Notes: a model not told the origin generated them from the sequence alone. Counted from the first letter of the stretch, positions 8,927 through 18,561 are shown. The stretch: DNA of 64,000 bases from Dermabacter sp. p3-SID358 (GCF_025147465.1 NZ_JALXOZ010000004.1:74963-138962), one strand, 5' to 3'. Numbers and translations: made by a program.

Positions 8927-9658
8927 TCATCCCCCAGTCTGACGCACGAGCTCGCTGAGCTTTTCTGCGTAGGCGATCACCGAGGCCGCGTGCACGCGCC
9001 CTGGCTGTCGTGTCATGCGGTCAATTGGGCCCGAAATTGAAAGCGCCGCAACGACACGGTCGCTCGGGCCTCGCACCGGCGCGCTCACGGAAGCGACGCC
9101 CGACTCTCGCTCACCCACACTTTGGGCCCACCCGCGACGTCGCACAGCGGACAGCATCGAGGCGGTGAACCGCGCACCGTGGAGGCCGCGGTGAAGTCTG
9201 TCGGGCTCCTCCCACGCGAGAAGGATCTGCGCGGCGGATCCCGCGCGCATCGTGAGAGTGGAGCCAAGGGGGACCGTGTCACGAAGGCCGCTAGGCCGTT
9301 CGGCCGTGGCAACACATACTCGGTGGTCGGCCTGCCTGCGGTAGAGCTGGGCGGATTCGCCGGTGTGGTCACGAAGCTCGGCGAGGACGGGGCCAGCGGA
9401 GGCAAGGAGGCGATCTTCGCCAGCAGCTGCGGCGAGCTCGGTCAGGCGCGGGCCGAGAATGAAGCGCCCTTGGATATCGCGCGCGACGAGCCTGTGATGT
9501 TCGAGTGCGACCGCGAGACGGTGTGCGGTGGGGCGTGCGAGGCCGGTTGTACTCACGAGATTCGCGAGCGTCGCGGGGCCTGCTTCGAGCGCCCCAAGTA
9601 CCGTGGCGGCCTTGTCGATGACGCCAACGCCGCTTCCCTCTTCCATCTGAATGTTCAT
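8927..9658 (-). CDS. IclR-family regulator, NdgR/LtbR type
   Basis: DNA-binding regulator with an N-terminal winged HTH (about residues 12-70, including [17 protein letters not shown]) and a C-terminal IclR effector domain ([38 protein letters not shown]). The sequence is very close to NdgR of Streptomyces and LtbR of Corynebacterium, which are transcribed divergently from leuCD and control leucine and related amino-acid genes. The same divergent arrangement is seen here, so repression or modulation of leuCD is the expected role. The first ATG (9658) has no Shine-Dalgarno but lies 6 nt after TAGTCT, suggesting a leaderless mRNA. The second ATG (9646) is an alternative start. Confidence 0.92.
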   Translation of the reverse strand: MNIQMEEGSGVGVIDKAATVLGALEAGPATLANLVSTTGLARPTAHRLAVALEHHRLVARDIQGRFILGPRLTELAAAAGEDRLLASAGPVLAELRDHTGESAQLYRRQADHRVCVATAERPSGLRDTVPLGSTLTMRAGSAAQILLAWEEPDRLHRGLHGARFTASMLSAVRRRGWAQSVGERESGVASVSAPVRGPSDRVVAALSISGPIDRMTRQPGRVHAASVIAYAEKLSELVRQTGG

Positions 9659-9670
9659 GGACTAAGACTA
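9659..9670 (-). promoter_or_regulatory. Candidate -10 giving a leaderless IclR mRNA
   Basis: On the minus strand TAGTCT (9665-9670) is followed by 6 nt and then the ATG, with no ribosome-binding site. This spacing would place the transcription start on the A of the ATG. Confidence 0.45.
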
Positions 9671-9792
9671 GCGTCTCGAGATTTGAAATGCGAACGCTTC
9701 ACCTTCGGGCGTCCGTGAAACTTGGACTCAACGAGTCGCGCGCCCTCACAGAAGGGGTGACGCGGGGAGACAACGATCGAGGAGTCATACAC

Positions 9793-11229
9793 ATGGCGGG
9801 AACTCTCGCGGAAAAGGTTTGGCAGGACCACGTCGTCCGCAAGGGCGAAGGAAACGAGCCCGACCTTCTGTACATCGACCTCCACCTTCTTCACGAGGTG
9901 ACCTCGCCCCAAGCTTTCGAAGGGCTACGCCTCGAAGGGCGTAAGCCTCGCCGCGTTGACCAGACGCTCGCGACGGAGGACCACAACACGCCGACCGTCA
10001 ATATCGATAAGCCGATTGCCGACATCACGAGCCGCACCCAGATCGACACCCTGCGCAAGAATGCCGAGGAGTTTGGCGTACGCATCCACTCACTCGGCGA
10101 CGTTGACCAGGGCATTGTTCACGTCGTGGGTCCGCAGCTCGGTCTCACGATGCCTGGCATCACGGTCGTCTGCGGTGACTCGCATACCTCGACCCACGGC
10201 GCGTTTGGCGCGCTCGCCTTCGGCATTGGCACGTCTGAGGTCGAGCACGTGCTCGCCACCCAGACCCTGCCTCTCAAGCCCTTCAAGACCATGGCGATCA
10301 ACGTGGAGGGCTCGCTCAAACCCGGAGTGAGCGCAAAAGACATCATCCTCGCGGTCATCGCAAAGATCGGTACGGGCGGCGGTCAGGGCTACGTTCTCGA
10401 GTACCGCGGTGAAGCGATTCGGGGCCTTTCGATGGAGGGCCGCATGACGATCTGCAACATGTCGATCGAGGCGGGCGCCCGCGCGGGCATGATCGCGCCC
10501 GACGAGACGACATTTGAGTATGTCAAGGGTCGCCCCCACGCGCCGAAGGGGGAGGCGTGGGACGAGGCAGTCGAGTACTGGAAGAGCCTGAGGAGCGATG
10601 ACGACGCGGTCTTCGATGCCGAGGTCGTGATCAATGCCGATGAACTCGAACCGTTCGTCACATGGGGCACAAATCCCGGTCAGGGGCTTCCGCTCACGAG
10701 CAACGTCCCCTCGCCTGAGGACTTCGCCGACGAGAACTCGAAGGCTGCATGTGAGCGCGCGCTTGAATACATGGATCTCGAGGCGGGTACTCCGCTCAAG
10801 GATATTCGCGTCGACACGGTCTTCATGGGCTCGTGCACGAACGGCCGCATCGAGGACCTTCGCGCCTTCACCGAGGTGATTCGAGGGCGCAAGAAGGCCC
10901 CGAACGTTCGGGTGCTCGTCGTTCCGGGTTCGGCGCGCGTGCGCCTCCAGGCGGAAGCCGAAGGGCTCGACAAAGACATCCTCGCCTTCGGCGCCGAATG
11001 GCGAAATGCGGGGTGTTCGATGTGTCTCGGCATGAACCCCGACCAGCTAGCTCCTGGTGAGCGCTCGGCCTCGACCTCGAACCGTAATTTCGAAGGGCGT
11101 CAGGGCAAGGGTGGACGCACCCACCTCGTGTCGCCAGTTGTGGCGGCAGCGACCGCCGTGCGCGGAACCCTCTCGTCGCCCGCTGATCTTGACAATCTTG
11201 GAGAAACCGACGCCGTGGTGCTCGTCTGA
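9793..11229 (+). CDS. leuC: 3-isopropylmalate dehydratase large subunit
   Basis: With LeuD it isomerises 2-isopropylmalate to 3-isopropylmalate in leucine synthesis, using a [4Fe-4S] cluster. Seen: [20 protein letters not shown] substrate/cluster segment, cluster cysteine in [14 protein letters not shown], and the paired cysteines of [13 protein letters not shown]. Length 478 aa is normal. ATG 9793 is chosen because of the [11 protein letters not shown] terminus and GAGGAG upstream; longer in-frame extensions run into the intergenic region. It is followed by leuD after 32 bp and faces the IclR regulator divergently. Confidence 0.95.
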   Translation: MAGTLAEKVWQDHVVRKGEGNEPDLLYIDLHLLHEVTSPQAFEGLRLEGRKPRRVDQTLATEDHNTPTVNIDKPIADITSRTQIDTLRKNAEEFGVRIHSLGDVDQGIVHVVGPQLGLTMPGITVVCGDSHTSTHGAFGALAFGIGTSEVEHVLATQTLPLKPFKTMAINVEGSLKPGVSAKDIILAVIAKIGTGGGQGYVLEYRGEAIRGLSMEGRMTICNMSIEAGARAGMIAPDETTFEYVKGRPHAPKGEAWDEAVEYWKSLRSDDDAVFDAEVVINADELEPFVTWGTNPGQGLPLTSNVPSPEDFADENSKAACERALEYMDLEAGTPLKDIRVDTVFMGSCTNGRIEDLRAFTEVIRGRKKAPNVRVLVVPGSARVRLQAEAEGLDKDILAFGAEWRNAGCSMCLGMNPDQLAPGERSASTSNRNFEGRQGKGGRTHLVSPVVAAATAVRGTLSSPADLDNLGETDAVVLV

Positions 11230-11261
11230 GTGCCCACGGACGTTAGGAAAGGACTCACACC

Positions 11262-11873
11262 ATGGAAAAGTTCATCTCGCACACAGGCGTAGGCGTTCCG
11301 CTGCGTCGCTCGAACGTTGATACAGACCAAATTATCCCCGCCGTGTACCTCAAGCGCGTGACGAAGACGGGCTTCGACGATGGCCTTTTCAGCGCGTGGC
11401 GCCAGGACCCGGACTTCGTACTCAACCGCGAGCCGTACGCACGTGGCTCCGTGCTCGTTGCGGGTGAGGAGTTTGGCACTGGTTCTTCGCGCGAACACGC
11501 GGTGTGGGCGCTTCGTGACTACGGCTTCAAGGCCGTACTTTCGAGCCGTTTTGCCGATATTTTCCGCGGAAATGCTGGCAAGCAGGGCCTCGTGGCCGCA
11601 GTTCTCGCCCAATCCGACATCGAGCAGATCTGGAAAATCCTCGAAAACGCGCCGGGCACCGACATCACCGTTGACCTCGAAAACCGCGTGGTTGAGGTTG
11701 CTGATTCGACCTTCTCATTCGAGATCGACGACTACACCCGCTGGCGTCTCATGGAGGGGCTCGACGACATCGGTCTCACTTTGCGCCACGAAGAGGACAT
11801 CACTAAATTCGAGAAGCGCCGCCCTTCGTGGCTCCCGAAGACCCTTCCCGCGTTCACTGCCGATAGCCGATAG
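11262..11873 (+). CDS. leuD: 3-isopropylmalate dehydratase small subunit
   Basis: Small (swivel) subunit completing isopropylmalate isomerase. Seen: [15 protein letters not shown] near the N terminus and [25 protein letters not shown], the aconitase-swivel signature with the substrate-binding SSREH. 203 aa, normal length. A strong AGGAAAGGA ribosome site precedes ATG 11262. Same transcription unit as leuC. Confidence 0.95.
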   Translation: MEKFISHTGVGVPLRRSNVDTDQIIPAVYLKRVTKTGFDDGLFSAWRQDPDFVLNREPYARGSVLVAGEEFGTGSSREHAVWALRDYGFKAVLSSRFADIFRGNAGKQGLVAAVLAQSDIEQIWKILENAPGTDITVDLENRVVEVADSTFSFEIDDYTRWRLMEGLDDIGLTLRHEEDITKFEKRRPSWLPKTLPAFTADSR

Positions 11874-11990
11874 CGGGCGATATTGCGCCCTCGGCGTACA
11901 CGGGCGCGTGTGCAGTTCTTTTCAAAGGGCTGTTCGGTATGGTGAGACGGTTACCTGTGGGCTCGGCCCGGAAAGGGAATCAACTCCACT

Positions 11991-13307
11991 ATGACCTCAA
12001 GCTTCTATGTGCGTGGCGGGAAGCCGCTCGAGGGTGAAATCACCGTTCGAGGTGCGAAGAACCTGGTCTCGAAGGCCATGGTTGCAGCGCTCCTGGGCGA
12101 GACCGAAAGCTACCTCACGAGTGTTCCTGATATCAGCGATGTGAGGATCGTTAGCGACCTCCTCAGCGTGCACGGCGTCAAGATCGAGCGCGATAAGGAG
12201 GCGGGCACGCTTCACATGGACCCGTCTAACGTCGAGCGCGCGCACGTGGCCGACATTGACGCCCACGCGGGGAGCTCACGAATTCCGATCCTTTTCTGCG
12301 GCCCCCTGCTTCACCGTCTTGGCGAAGCTGTGATCCCGGATCTCGGTGGCTGCCGCATCGGCACTCGTCCGATCAACTACCACCTCGACGTTCTGCGTAA
12401 TTTTGGCGCGCATGTCGATAAGCGTGAACACGGTATCTACATCACGGCGCCCGATGGGCTTCGTGGCGCAAAGATTCGCCTCGAATATCCGAGCGTCGGC
12501 GCGACAGAGCAGGTGCTCCTCACAGCCGTGCGCGCGCAAGGGATCACTGAGCTCGAAAACGCGGCGGTGGAGCCCGAGATCGAGGACCTCATTGCGGTGC
12601 TCCAAAAAATGGGCGCGATTATCTCGCTTCGCACAGATCGCACGATCGTGATCGAAGGAGTCGAGAAACTGAACGGTTACCGACACCGCTGCATCCCCGA
12701 TCGCATTGAGGCCGCGAGCTGGGCGTGCGCCGCGCTCGTGACCCACGGCGACGTGTTCGTCCGCGGCGCCGAGCAGAAGGCCATGGGCACGTTCCTCAAT
12801 GTTCTGCGCAAGATTGGTGCCGGCGTTGACATCCATGACGACGGCATTCGGTTCTACGACACGGGCGAAGGGCTTTCCTCCGCAGCGATCGAGACCGACG
12901 TCCACCCTGGCTTCATGACCGATTGGCAGCAGCCGCTCGTTGTGCTCCTCACGCAGGCGCATGGAATCTCGATCGTCCACGAAACCGTGTACGAAAACCG
13001 CCTCGGTTTCACGAGCGCGCTCAACGACATGGGTGCGCAGATCCAGGTGTATCGCGAGTGCCTTGGCGGCTCGCGTTGCCGCTTCGGCCAGCGCAACTAC
13101 AACCACTCGGCGGTTGTGAACGGCCCGCGTCCGCTCAAGGGCGCGGAGATCACGGTCCCGGATCTCAGGGGCGGGTTCAGCTACCTCATTGCGGCGCTCG
13201 CTGCCGACGGCACTTCGCAAATTCACGGCATCGACCTCATCGATCGAGGCTATGAATCGTTCAGGGACAAGCTCACAAAGCTCGGCGCCGAGTTTTGGGA
13301 AGAGTGA
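11991..13307 (+). CDS. murA: UDP-N-acetylglucosamine 1-carboxyvinyltransferase
   Basis: Transfers enolpyruvate from PEP to UDP-GlcNAc, the first committed step of peptidoglycan synthesis. Seen: GAKNLVSKAM with the Lys-Asn pair (K23, N24) that contacts substrates, and the active-site cysteine in DLGGCRIGTRP (C121), the residue alkylated by fosfomycin in other MurA enzymes. The cysteine is retained, although the loop around it departs from the usual PGGC. 438 aa, EPSP-synthase-like fold. GAAAGGGA lies ~12 nt upstream of ATG. A TATGGT hexamer at 11938-11943 may be its -10. Confidence 0.88.
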   Translation: MTSSFYVRGGKPLEGEITVRGAKNLVSKAMVAALLGETESYLTSVPDISDVRIVSDLLSVHGVKIERDKEAGTLHMDPSNVERAHVADIDAHAGSSRIPILFCGPLLHRLGEAVIPDLGGCRIGTRPINYHLDVLRNFGAHVDKREHGIYITAPDGLRGAKIRLEYPSVGATEQVLLTAVRAQGITELENAAVEPEIEDLIAVLQKMGAIISLRTDRTIVIEGVEKLNGYRHRCIPDRIEAASWACAALVTHGDVFVRGAEQKAMGTFLNVLRKIGAGVDIHDDGIRFYDTGEGLSSAAIETDVHPGFMTDWQQPLVVLLTQAHGISIVHETVYENRLGFTSALNDMGAQIQVYRECLGGSRCRFGQRNYNHSAVVNGPRPLKGAEITVPDLRGGFSYLIAALAADGTSQIHGIDLIDRGYESFRDKLTKLGAEFWEE

Positions 13308-13340
13308 GAACCGATCAACGCGCGAGATGAGGAGTCACCG

Positions 13341-13919
13341 GTGAACGAGAATCTTGCCGTGCACGTGAGCGATGCGTCCCAGGAGCGGTACACCTCGCTC
13401 GCGCTTCGCGAAATCCCGCTGCCGGACTACTGCGATGTGGTGATCGTGCCTACCAAGGGCGTGGATGAACCAGATCCGCGTGTGTGGGCCGAAGCGATCT
13501 TTTCGCACGAGAATGCGACTCTCTCATCCCGCGGAGCGCGTGCCGTGCGCGATGAGATCATTCGGCTCTTCGACCTCGTTCCCCCGCCCGAGCGTGAGCG
13601 CTTTGTGAGTGAGGTTGTGGGTTCGGAAGCACTCATCGTCGATGACACCCCCGCGCTCACGATCCGCATCGGTGTTGCCGTTGAACCCGGGGGCGACCTC
13701 GTGCGCATCACGACCGCGGTCAAGTACCGCACTATTCGGGGCCGCCTCACTTTCGGGCCGCGTCGCATGATGCACGCCTCGGCGATCCACACGCTCGCCA
13801 AGCGCGCTCCTGCGACCCTGCGACGCCGCGAGGCCGCGCAGCTCACGGCTGGTAAGCCTCGCCGCGCGGGTCTCACGCGCGGTATCCGCCGCAATCGCCA
13901 GCTCACATTGCGGAAGTGA
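13341..13919 (+). CDS. Conserved hypothetical protein between murA and ddl
   Basis: 192-aa protein that I cannot assign to a family. No signal peptide or membrane segment. Residues 1-140 look folded, with alternating hydrophobic strands (DDTPALTIRIGVAVEPGGDLVRITTAVKYR). The C-terminal ~60 residues are strongly basic (RRREAAQLTAGKPRRAG...RGIRRNRQLTLRK), which could bind nucleic acid or acidic lipid. GTG start follows GAGGAGT. It lies 33 bp after murA and ~50 bp before ddl in the same direction, so it is probably in a cell-wall operon, but no function should be inferred from that alone. Confidence 0.7.
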   Translation: MNENLAVHVSDASQERYTSLALREIPLPDYCDVVIVPTKGVDEPDPRVWAEAIFSHENATLSSRGARAVRDEIIRLFDLVPPPERERFVSEVVGSEALIVDDTPALTIRIGVAVEPGGDLVRITTAVKYRTIRGRLTFGPRRMMHASAIHTLAKRAPATLRRREAAQLTAGKPRRAGLTRGIRRNRQLTLRK

Positions 13920-13967
13920 CGAGCGCGCTGCTTTCGCGTTCGGTTCGATTTGAATAGAGGAGCCCAC

Positions 13968-15068
13968 GTGCACACCATCGCGTTGATTTTTGGCGGTCGC
14001 TCGAGCGAACACGGCATTTCGTGCGTCACTGCAGGTGGAATTCTTCGCCAGATTGATCGCTCTCGCTTCAGTGTCGTGCCTATTGGTGTGACGAGCGAGG
14101 GACGCTTTGTCGAGGTGACGGGGGATCCCGAGCACTGGCAGATTAAGAATGGTGCTGCCCCGCACGTTCCCGACTCGGGCGACGAGATCATCCTCCAGCA
14201 GTCGCGCCTCGGTCAGGGAAAGGTTGAGCTGCGCGTCGTGCGTGAAGGTGGGCGCATAGAGCACCTTGCCGATATCGATGCGGTGTTTCCGCTTCTTCAC
14301 GGCCCATACGGCGAGGATGGCACGATCCAGGGCCTCTTCGAATTGTGGGATGTCCCTTACGTTGGCTCGGGCGTGCTCGCCTCGGCCGTGTCGATGGATA
14401 AGGAGTTCACGAAGCGCATCCTCGAGGGTGCGGGACTCAACGTCGCGCGAGGCATCGTGGCGCACGAGAGCGAGCCGCGCGAGAATCTTCACGCACGCAT
14501 CGCTGGGCTCACCTTCCCGCTCTTCGTGAAGCCTGCTCGTGCGGGCTCGAGTTTCGGTGTCACGAAGGTGGAGGCGTTCGAGCAACTTGACTCCGCGCTC
14601 GAGGAGGCCTTCCGCTTCGACCCAAAGGTTCTCATCGAACAGGGTGTTGAAGGTCGCGAGGTTGAGTGCGGCGTGCTTCAAGGTGTGCGCGGTGAGGAGC
14701 CGCGCACGAGCCTCCCCGGTGAGGTCGTGATCGGTAGTGATCTCGAGTTCTACGATTATGAATCGAAGTACTTCGGCAAGGGAACGGTCACTATCGATAT
14801 CCCTGCATCGATCCCCGAGGCGCATATTTCCTCGGTACGTGAGGTAGCCGCGCAAGCGTTCAAGGCACTCCAATTGGAGGGGCTCGCGCGCGTGGACGTA
14901 TTTGTGACCGAGGCTGGAGAGGTCATCGTCAACGAGGTCAACACGATGCCGGGCTTCACGCAAATCTCGATGTTCCCCGTGCTGTGGGAAAACATGGGGC
15001 TCTCCTACACCGACCTTATTGGGTGCCTGATCGACAATGCTCTCGAGCGCAGCGTGGGGCTTCGCTAG
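13968..15068 (+). CDS. ddl: D-alanine--D-alanine ligase
   Basis: ATP-grasp ligase making the D-Ala-D-Ala dipeptide of peptidoglycan. Seen: N-terminal LIFGGRSSEHGISC, FPLLHGPYGEDGTIQG, the YVGSGVLASAVSMDKEFTKR region, FVKPARAGSSFGVTKV and the C-terminal FVTEAGEVIVNEVNTMPGFT metal-binding segment. 366 aa. GTG 13968 is preferred because GAGGAG sits 6 nt upstream; an in-frame TTG 18 nt earlier has no such site. The gene faces the DUF3515 lipoprotein gene, whose stop lies 18 bp away on the other strand. Confidence 0.94.
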   Translation: MHTIALIFGGRSSEHGISCVTAGGILRQIDRSRFSVVPIGVTSEGRFVEVTGDPEHWQIKNGAAPHVPDSGDEIILQQSRLGQGKVELRVVREGGRIEHLADIDAVFPLLHGPYGEDGTIQGLFELWDVPYVGSGVLASAVSMDKEFTKRILEGAGLNVARGIVAHESEPRENLHARIAGLTFPLFVKPARAGSSFGVTKVEAFEQLDSALEEAFRFDPKVLIEQGVEGREVECGVLQGVRGEEPRTSLPGEVVIGSDLEFYDYESKYFGKGTVTIDIPASIPEAHISSVREVAAQAFKALQLEGLARVDVFVTEAGEVIVNEVNTMPGFTQISMFPVLWENMGLSYTDLIGCLIDNALERSVGLR

Positions 15069-15086
15069 GCGCGATCGTGTCGTGCC

Positions 15087-15617
15087 CTACTCAAAGTCCT
15101 CGAATGCGAGGCAGCGCCCTCCCGATTGCGGAATCTGCGAGATGAGGCCCGCGAGATCGATCGCCGCGGCGCTCGGCTGATCCGGCGCAACCTCGCGAGG
15201 AATGGTGAGGTCAACGGCGGGTTCGCGGCCGTAGGTCGTCATGTGCACGACCCCTCGTTTGTCGTCTTCCTTGACGATCCAGTCGATCTCCGTGCCGTTA
15301 CGCGAGGCTATTGTCGTGCATAGGTCGGTTGTGGGCGGGGGAGGGGTAACGCCGCATCGAAGCACGATCGTGGCACCGCCGGAGCCCCACGCGGCTGTTG
15401 ACTGAGCCGTGGTTTCACTGCGGTCGAGGCCAAGAAGCACGTCAGGAAGCGCCACGATGACCTCCGCGCACAGGGGATTCGCGGGGTCGGCTTCTGGTGT
15501 TGGCACAGCTACGCCGGCGCACGAGACCAGCGAAAGGGCACTCCCTAGTGCGAGTACACTGGCGATTACGCGGCGAGTGATGCGCAGGGGTGCCAGAACC
15601 GAGGGCGTGCGAATCAT
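15087..15617 (-). CDS. DUF3515-type lipoprotein
   Basis: 176-aa exported protein. Its N terminus has arginines, a hydrophobic stretch (VIASVLALGSALSL) and a lipobox LVSC, with C33 the predicted lipidated residue. The mature part contains CAEVIVALPDVLLGLDRSETT and WGSGGATIVLRCGV, typical of DUF3515. Family members commonly lie between ddl and thiL in actinobacteria; their function is unknown. ATG 15617 is used because upstream in-frame codons would place the signal peptide deep inside the protein. It is convergent with ddl and divergent from the GNAT gene. Confidence 0.82.
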   Translation of the reverse strand: MIRTPSVLAPLRITRRVIASVLALGSALSLVSCAGVAVPTPEADPANPLCAEVIVALPDVLLGLDRSETTAQSTAAWGSGGATIVLRCGVTPPPPTTDLCTTIASRNGTEIDWIVKEDDKRGVVHMTTYGREPAVDLTIPREVAPDQPSAAAIDLAGLISQIPQSGGRCLAFEDFE

Positions 15618-15669
15618 GAACACCACCCTAACTCTCTGACCGAAGAGTGAGTGCCTGGACGAAAGCTGA

Positions 15670-15683
15670 TAATCTTGGTGACC
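15670..15683 (+). promoter_or_regulatory. Candidate -10 close to the GNAT start
   Basis: TAATCT (15670-15675) lies 8 nt before ATG 15684, with no good Shine-Dalgarno in between. This is consistent with a leaderless or nearly leaderless transcript. Confidence 0.4.
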
Positions 15684-16775
15684 ATGAGCGAGAAGTACGC
15701 ACTCACGCCCCGCACCGAGCAGCTTTTCCCCGAAGGGCCGCATGTCACGGTGCGTATGCTCGATCATTCGAGCGATGCTGAATTGAAGCAGTACTGGGAT
15801 CTTTACCGCGTTCTCGATGAAGAATATTGTGGCTCCCACGAGCGTCGTACACCCGCCGAGCTTCGGGTGGAACACGAGGACAGCGACCAAAAGCGTTCAT
15901 ACCAGATCGTGGCGGAAGTCGAGAGTCTCGAAGGCGCCCGAATGATCGCGGGTCTTGCCGAGCTTGAGCTCCCGCTTATCGAGAACACCGACGCACAAGA
16001 GATCGACCTTGTCGTGTATCCCGCGTGGCGAGGCAAGGGCATCGGCACGATGCTCACGGATGCTCTCCGGGAAATCATCAAGAGCGAGGCTCGCCCGAAA
16101 GGTTTTGGCTACGCACTCGCCCACGTGGATTCGACCCAGGAGGAAAATGAACTTCCTGCCTCGAGGATTGCGGCCCGGCTCGGGCTCAAGAAGGTCGCCA
16201 CGGAGGTCGTGAGCACTGTTTCACTCCCACTCGATCGTGACCTCGTTGAGGATCTCCACGTCGAGGTTGAGGCCTCTCTTGGCAAGTACCGCATCATTAC
16301 GTGGGAAGGCGATGTGCCGGAAGAGCACATGGAGCAATGGTGCGTGCTGCTCAATCAGATGGGTACTGATGCGCCGAACGAGGACTCCAAGCTCGAGACG
16401 CCCCAGTACGACGAGGAGCGAGTGCGTGAGATCGAAGCGAGAAGTGCCGCGCGTGGCTATCAACGCCTTACAGCTGCCGCCCTCGCCCCGAACGGAACTT
16501 TTGCTGGCACCTCGTACGTGATGTTTCGCGAGGATGGTTCGCGGCTTGCCGAGCAGGCCATTACCGTTGTGATGCCCGAGCATCGTGGCCACAACCTTGG
16601 TCTCGCGCTCAAGCTCATGACGCATCGCCTTTTGACCGAGACTGCGCCGAAAGTTGATGTGATCCGCACCTACACGAACCACACCAACACGCACATGAAT
16701 GCTGTGAACAAACGCCTTGGCTATCGCGCGGTCGCGAAAGAGCTCGCGTTCGAAGGCAAGCTCAGGGAGATCTGA
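15684..16775 (+). CDS. Tandem GNAT-fold acetyltransferase
   Basis: 363-aa protein with two GNAT modules. The first contains the acetyl-CoA loop VYPAWRGKGIGTMLTDAL (about residues 110-130); the second contains MPEHRGHNLGLALKLMTHRL (about 295-315) followed by NTHMNAVNKRLGYRAV, the usual C-terminal GNAT strand. The double layout resembles mycothiol synthase (MshD), but the sequence is not close enough to claim that role, and the substrate is unknown. Start ATG 15684 is chosen over a TTG 33 nt upstream. The stop codon abuts the GTG of thiL, so the two are translationally coupled. Confidence 0.75.
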   Translation: MSEKYALTPRTEQLFPEGPHVTVRMLDHSSDAELKQYWDLYRVLDEEYCGSHERRTPAELRVEHEDSDQKRSYQIVAEVESLEGARMIAGLAELELPLIENTDAQEIDLVVYPAWRGKGIGTMLTDALREIIKSEARPKGFGYALAHVDSTQEENELPASRIAARLGLKKVATEVVSTVSLPLDRDLVEDLHVEVEASLGKYRIITWEGDVPEEHMEQWCVLLNQMGTDAPNEDSKLETPQYDEERVREIEARSAARGYQRLTAAALAPNGTFAGTSYVMFREDGSRLAEQAITVVMPEHRGHNLGLALKLMTHRLLTETAPKVDVIRTYTNHTNTHMNAVNKRLGYRAVAKELAFEGKLREI

Positions 16776-17804
16776 GTGCCGGAGCACGAACGGAGCCTCG
16801 GCGAACTTGGCGAATCGGGCATTCTCGCCCGAATTTTCCCGTTCTTTGAGCAACACGATGACGATATCGTCGTCGCCCCGGGCGATGATTGCGCCGTCGT
16901 GCGCGCCTCGGGCGAGCTCGTGTTCACGACCGATGCCATGGTTGAGGGCTACGACTTCATCCTCGGGATTTCCGATCCCGTGAGCATAGGCCGCAAGGCC
17001 GCGGTGCAGAATCTCGCAGATGTGGCAGCGATGGGGGCGAAGCCTCGCTGGTTGCTCACGACCGTCCTCGCGAGCAAGGACGCTTCGATCGAGATTCTTG
17101 AAGGAATTGCCGAAGGAATCGCGCAGGAAGCTCGCAAAGTCGGTGCTTCGGTCGTCGGCGGGGATCTCGGTACTGCGCGCGACCTTACGATCTCGATTAC
17201 GGCCATCGGTGAGCTTTCAGCGCCCGGCACGGCTGTTCTCCGCACGGGTGCACGGGCAGGCGATGTTCTCGCCGTGGGTGGGGAGGTGCTCGGGCTCAGT
17301 AGCGCTGGTCTCGCTCAGGTACTTGGGAAGTCCGACGGTACTTTGCCCGACCTCGATGCCCTGGGAGAGGAGGTTACGCGCCTCGCAAAACGCGCTCTCT
17401 CGTGGCACCTTGCGCCCGAACCCGCCATCACGGCGGGATGGGGCTCGGGGCGCCGAGCAAGCGCGATGATCGACATCTCGGACGGCCTCGTGCGCGACGC
17501 GAATCGGATTGCCCGTGCGAGCCGAGTGAATCTCGACCTTTCGCGCGCGGCGCTCGAGAACGATCGCGCTCTCCTCGCGCCTCTCGCCGAAGCCTTCGGC
17601 GTGGACCCCATGGAGTGGGTTCTCGGCTCTGGGGAGGAACACCTCATGCTCGCGACCTTCCCCGCGCAGATATGGAAGAACAGCGCCGAGGTGCGCGCCG
17701 ACTTTCGTGAAATCGGCCGCGTGAATGCATGCGAGGGCGAGGGCGGCGTTGTGCTCGACGGCTCCCCGCTTGCGCTGCATGGTTGGGACCACTTTTCCCT
17801 TTAG
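16776..17804 (+). CDS. thiL: Thiamine-monophosphate kinase
   Basis: Phosphorylates thiamine monophosphate to the active cofactor thiamine diphosphate. Seen: N-terminal GELGESGILARIFPFF, VAPGDDCAVV and TTDAMVEGYDF (Mg-ATP binding aspartates), GRKAAVQNLADVAAMGA, GGDLGTARDLTISITAIG, and the C-terminal MIDISDGLVRDANRIA. All are characteristic of ThiL in the PurM-like superfamily. 342 aa. GTG start directly follows the GNAT stop. No other thiamine gene or TPP riboswitch is visible nearby. Confidence 0.93.
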   Translation: MPEHERSLGELGESGILARIFPFFEQHDDDIVVAPGDDCAVVRASGELVFTTDAMVEGYDFILGISDPVSIGRKAAVQNLADVAAMGAKPRWLLTTVLASKDASIEILEGIAEGIAQEARKVGASVVGGDLGTARDLTISITAIGELSAPGTAVLRTGARAGDVLAVGGEVLGLSSAGLAQVLGKSDGTLPDLDALGEEVTRLAKRALSWHLAPEPAITAGWGSGRRASAMIDISDGLVRDANRIARASRVNLDLSRAALENDRALLAPLAEAFGVDPMEWVLGSGEEHLMLATFPAQIWKNSAEVRADFREIGRVNACEGEGGVVLDGSPLALHGWDHFSL

Positions 17805-17813
17805 GGTAGGAAA
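17802..17813 (+). promoter_or_regulatory. Candidate -10 overlapping the thiL stop
   Basis: TAGGGT (17802-17807) includes the thiL TAG stop and is followed by 6 nt and then ATG 17814. The nearby GTAGG could alternatively act as a close ribosome site. Confidence 0.4.
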
Positions 17814-18473
17814 ATGCCTTCCATGCCGATCATGCCGACAAATCCCGCACCCGGATCGCCCGGAAAGTCCCAGTGGACCCGCAACCTCGAGCGCAACCCG
17901 AATCATTCTCAGTGGTACATCGAACGCTGGGAGCGTATGCGAGAGGAGGGCAAGGATATCGATGGCGAGGCGCGGTTGATCGATGCACTCGCGCCGCGTG
18001 GCGCGAGGATTCTCGATGCCGGAAGCGGAACAGGCCGCGTGGGCGCGGAACTCGCTAAGCGTGGGCACGATGTTGTGGGCATTGACCTCGACCCCACTCT
18101 CGTGGCACACGCCGAGCGAACATCCCCCGGGCCGCGGTGGTTCACGGGCGATCTCGCGGAATCCTGCGAGATTCTCGGGGTGGGTTTCCTCGGTTCTTTC
18201 GACGTCATCGTCGCGGCGGGCAACGTCGTCTCCTTTATCGCCGAGAGCGATAGGCGCCGAGTGCTCGAGAACTTCGCGAGGCTACTGAGCCCCGGAGGTC
18301 GCCTCGTTTCAGGCTTTGGTACGGCACGCGGGTACTCGCTCGAGAGCTATGTCGCGGATGCCTCCGCGGCCGGTTTCGATGACCCGCAGGTCTTTTCGAC
18401 ATGGGATCTTCGGCCTGCGAGCGAAGATCCGGGATTTGCGGTCGTGATCTCCCCGAAGCCCGCTTCCGAATAA
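17814..18473 (+). CDS. Class I SAM-dependent methyltransferase
   Basis: 219-aa protein with a Rossmann-type methyltransferase core. Motif I is RILDAGSGTGRVGAELA (about residue 65). The acidic end of strand 2 is VVGIDLDP, then FDVIVAAGNVVSFI and LSPGGRLVSGFG. The N-terminal ~20 residues are Pro/Met-rich and probably disordered; WYIERWERMREEG resembles the leader helix of small-molecule methyltransferases. The substrate cannot be told from sequence. It starts 9 nt after thiL and ends ~90 bp before a terminator shared with the convergent rpmB. Confidence 0.8.
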   Translation: MPSMPIMPTNPAPGSPGKSQWTRNLERNPNHSQWYIERWERMREEGKDIDGEARLIDALAPRGARILDAGSGTGRVGAELAKRGHDVVGIDLDPTLVAHAERTSPGPRWFTGDLAESCEILGVGFLGSFDVIVAAGNVVSFIAESDRRRVLENFARLLSPGGRLVSGFGTARGYSLESYVADASAAGFDDPQVFSTWDLRPASEDPGFAVVISPKPASE

Positions 18474-18561
18474 GTGAGCCCTGCCGTTTGTGTGGTTCCT
18501 CCGGTGATCTCGGTGGGGGAAGGTGTCAGCGCGCAGAAGCGTACGCGTCGAGGAATACGAA

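Noticed and set aside
12276..13226. 316-codon minus-strand frame opposite murA
   Set aside because: Same reason: a shadow of a clear MurA gene, His/Arg/Ala-rich translation without motifs.
13524..14963. 479-codon minus-strand frame opposite ddl and the preceding gene
   Set aside because: It covers two well-supported plus-strand genes and has no family signature; third-position G/C bias explains it.
16740..16800. TPP riboswitch ahead of thiL
   Set aside because: The thiL start abuts the preceding stop, leaving no room for a leader, and no THI-box-like sequence was found upstream of the GNAT gene.
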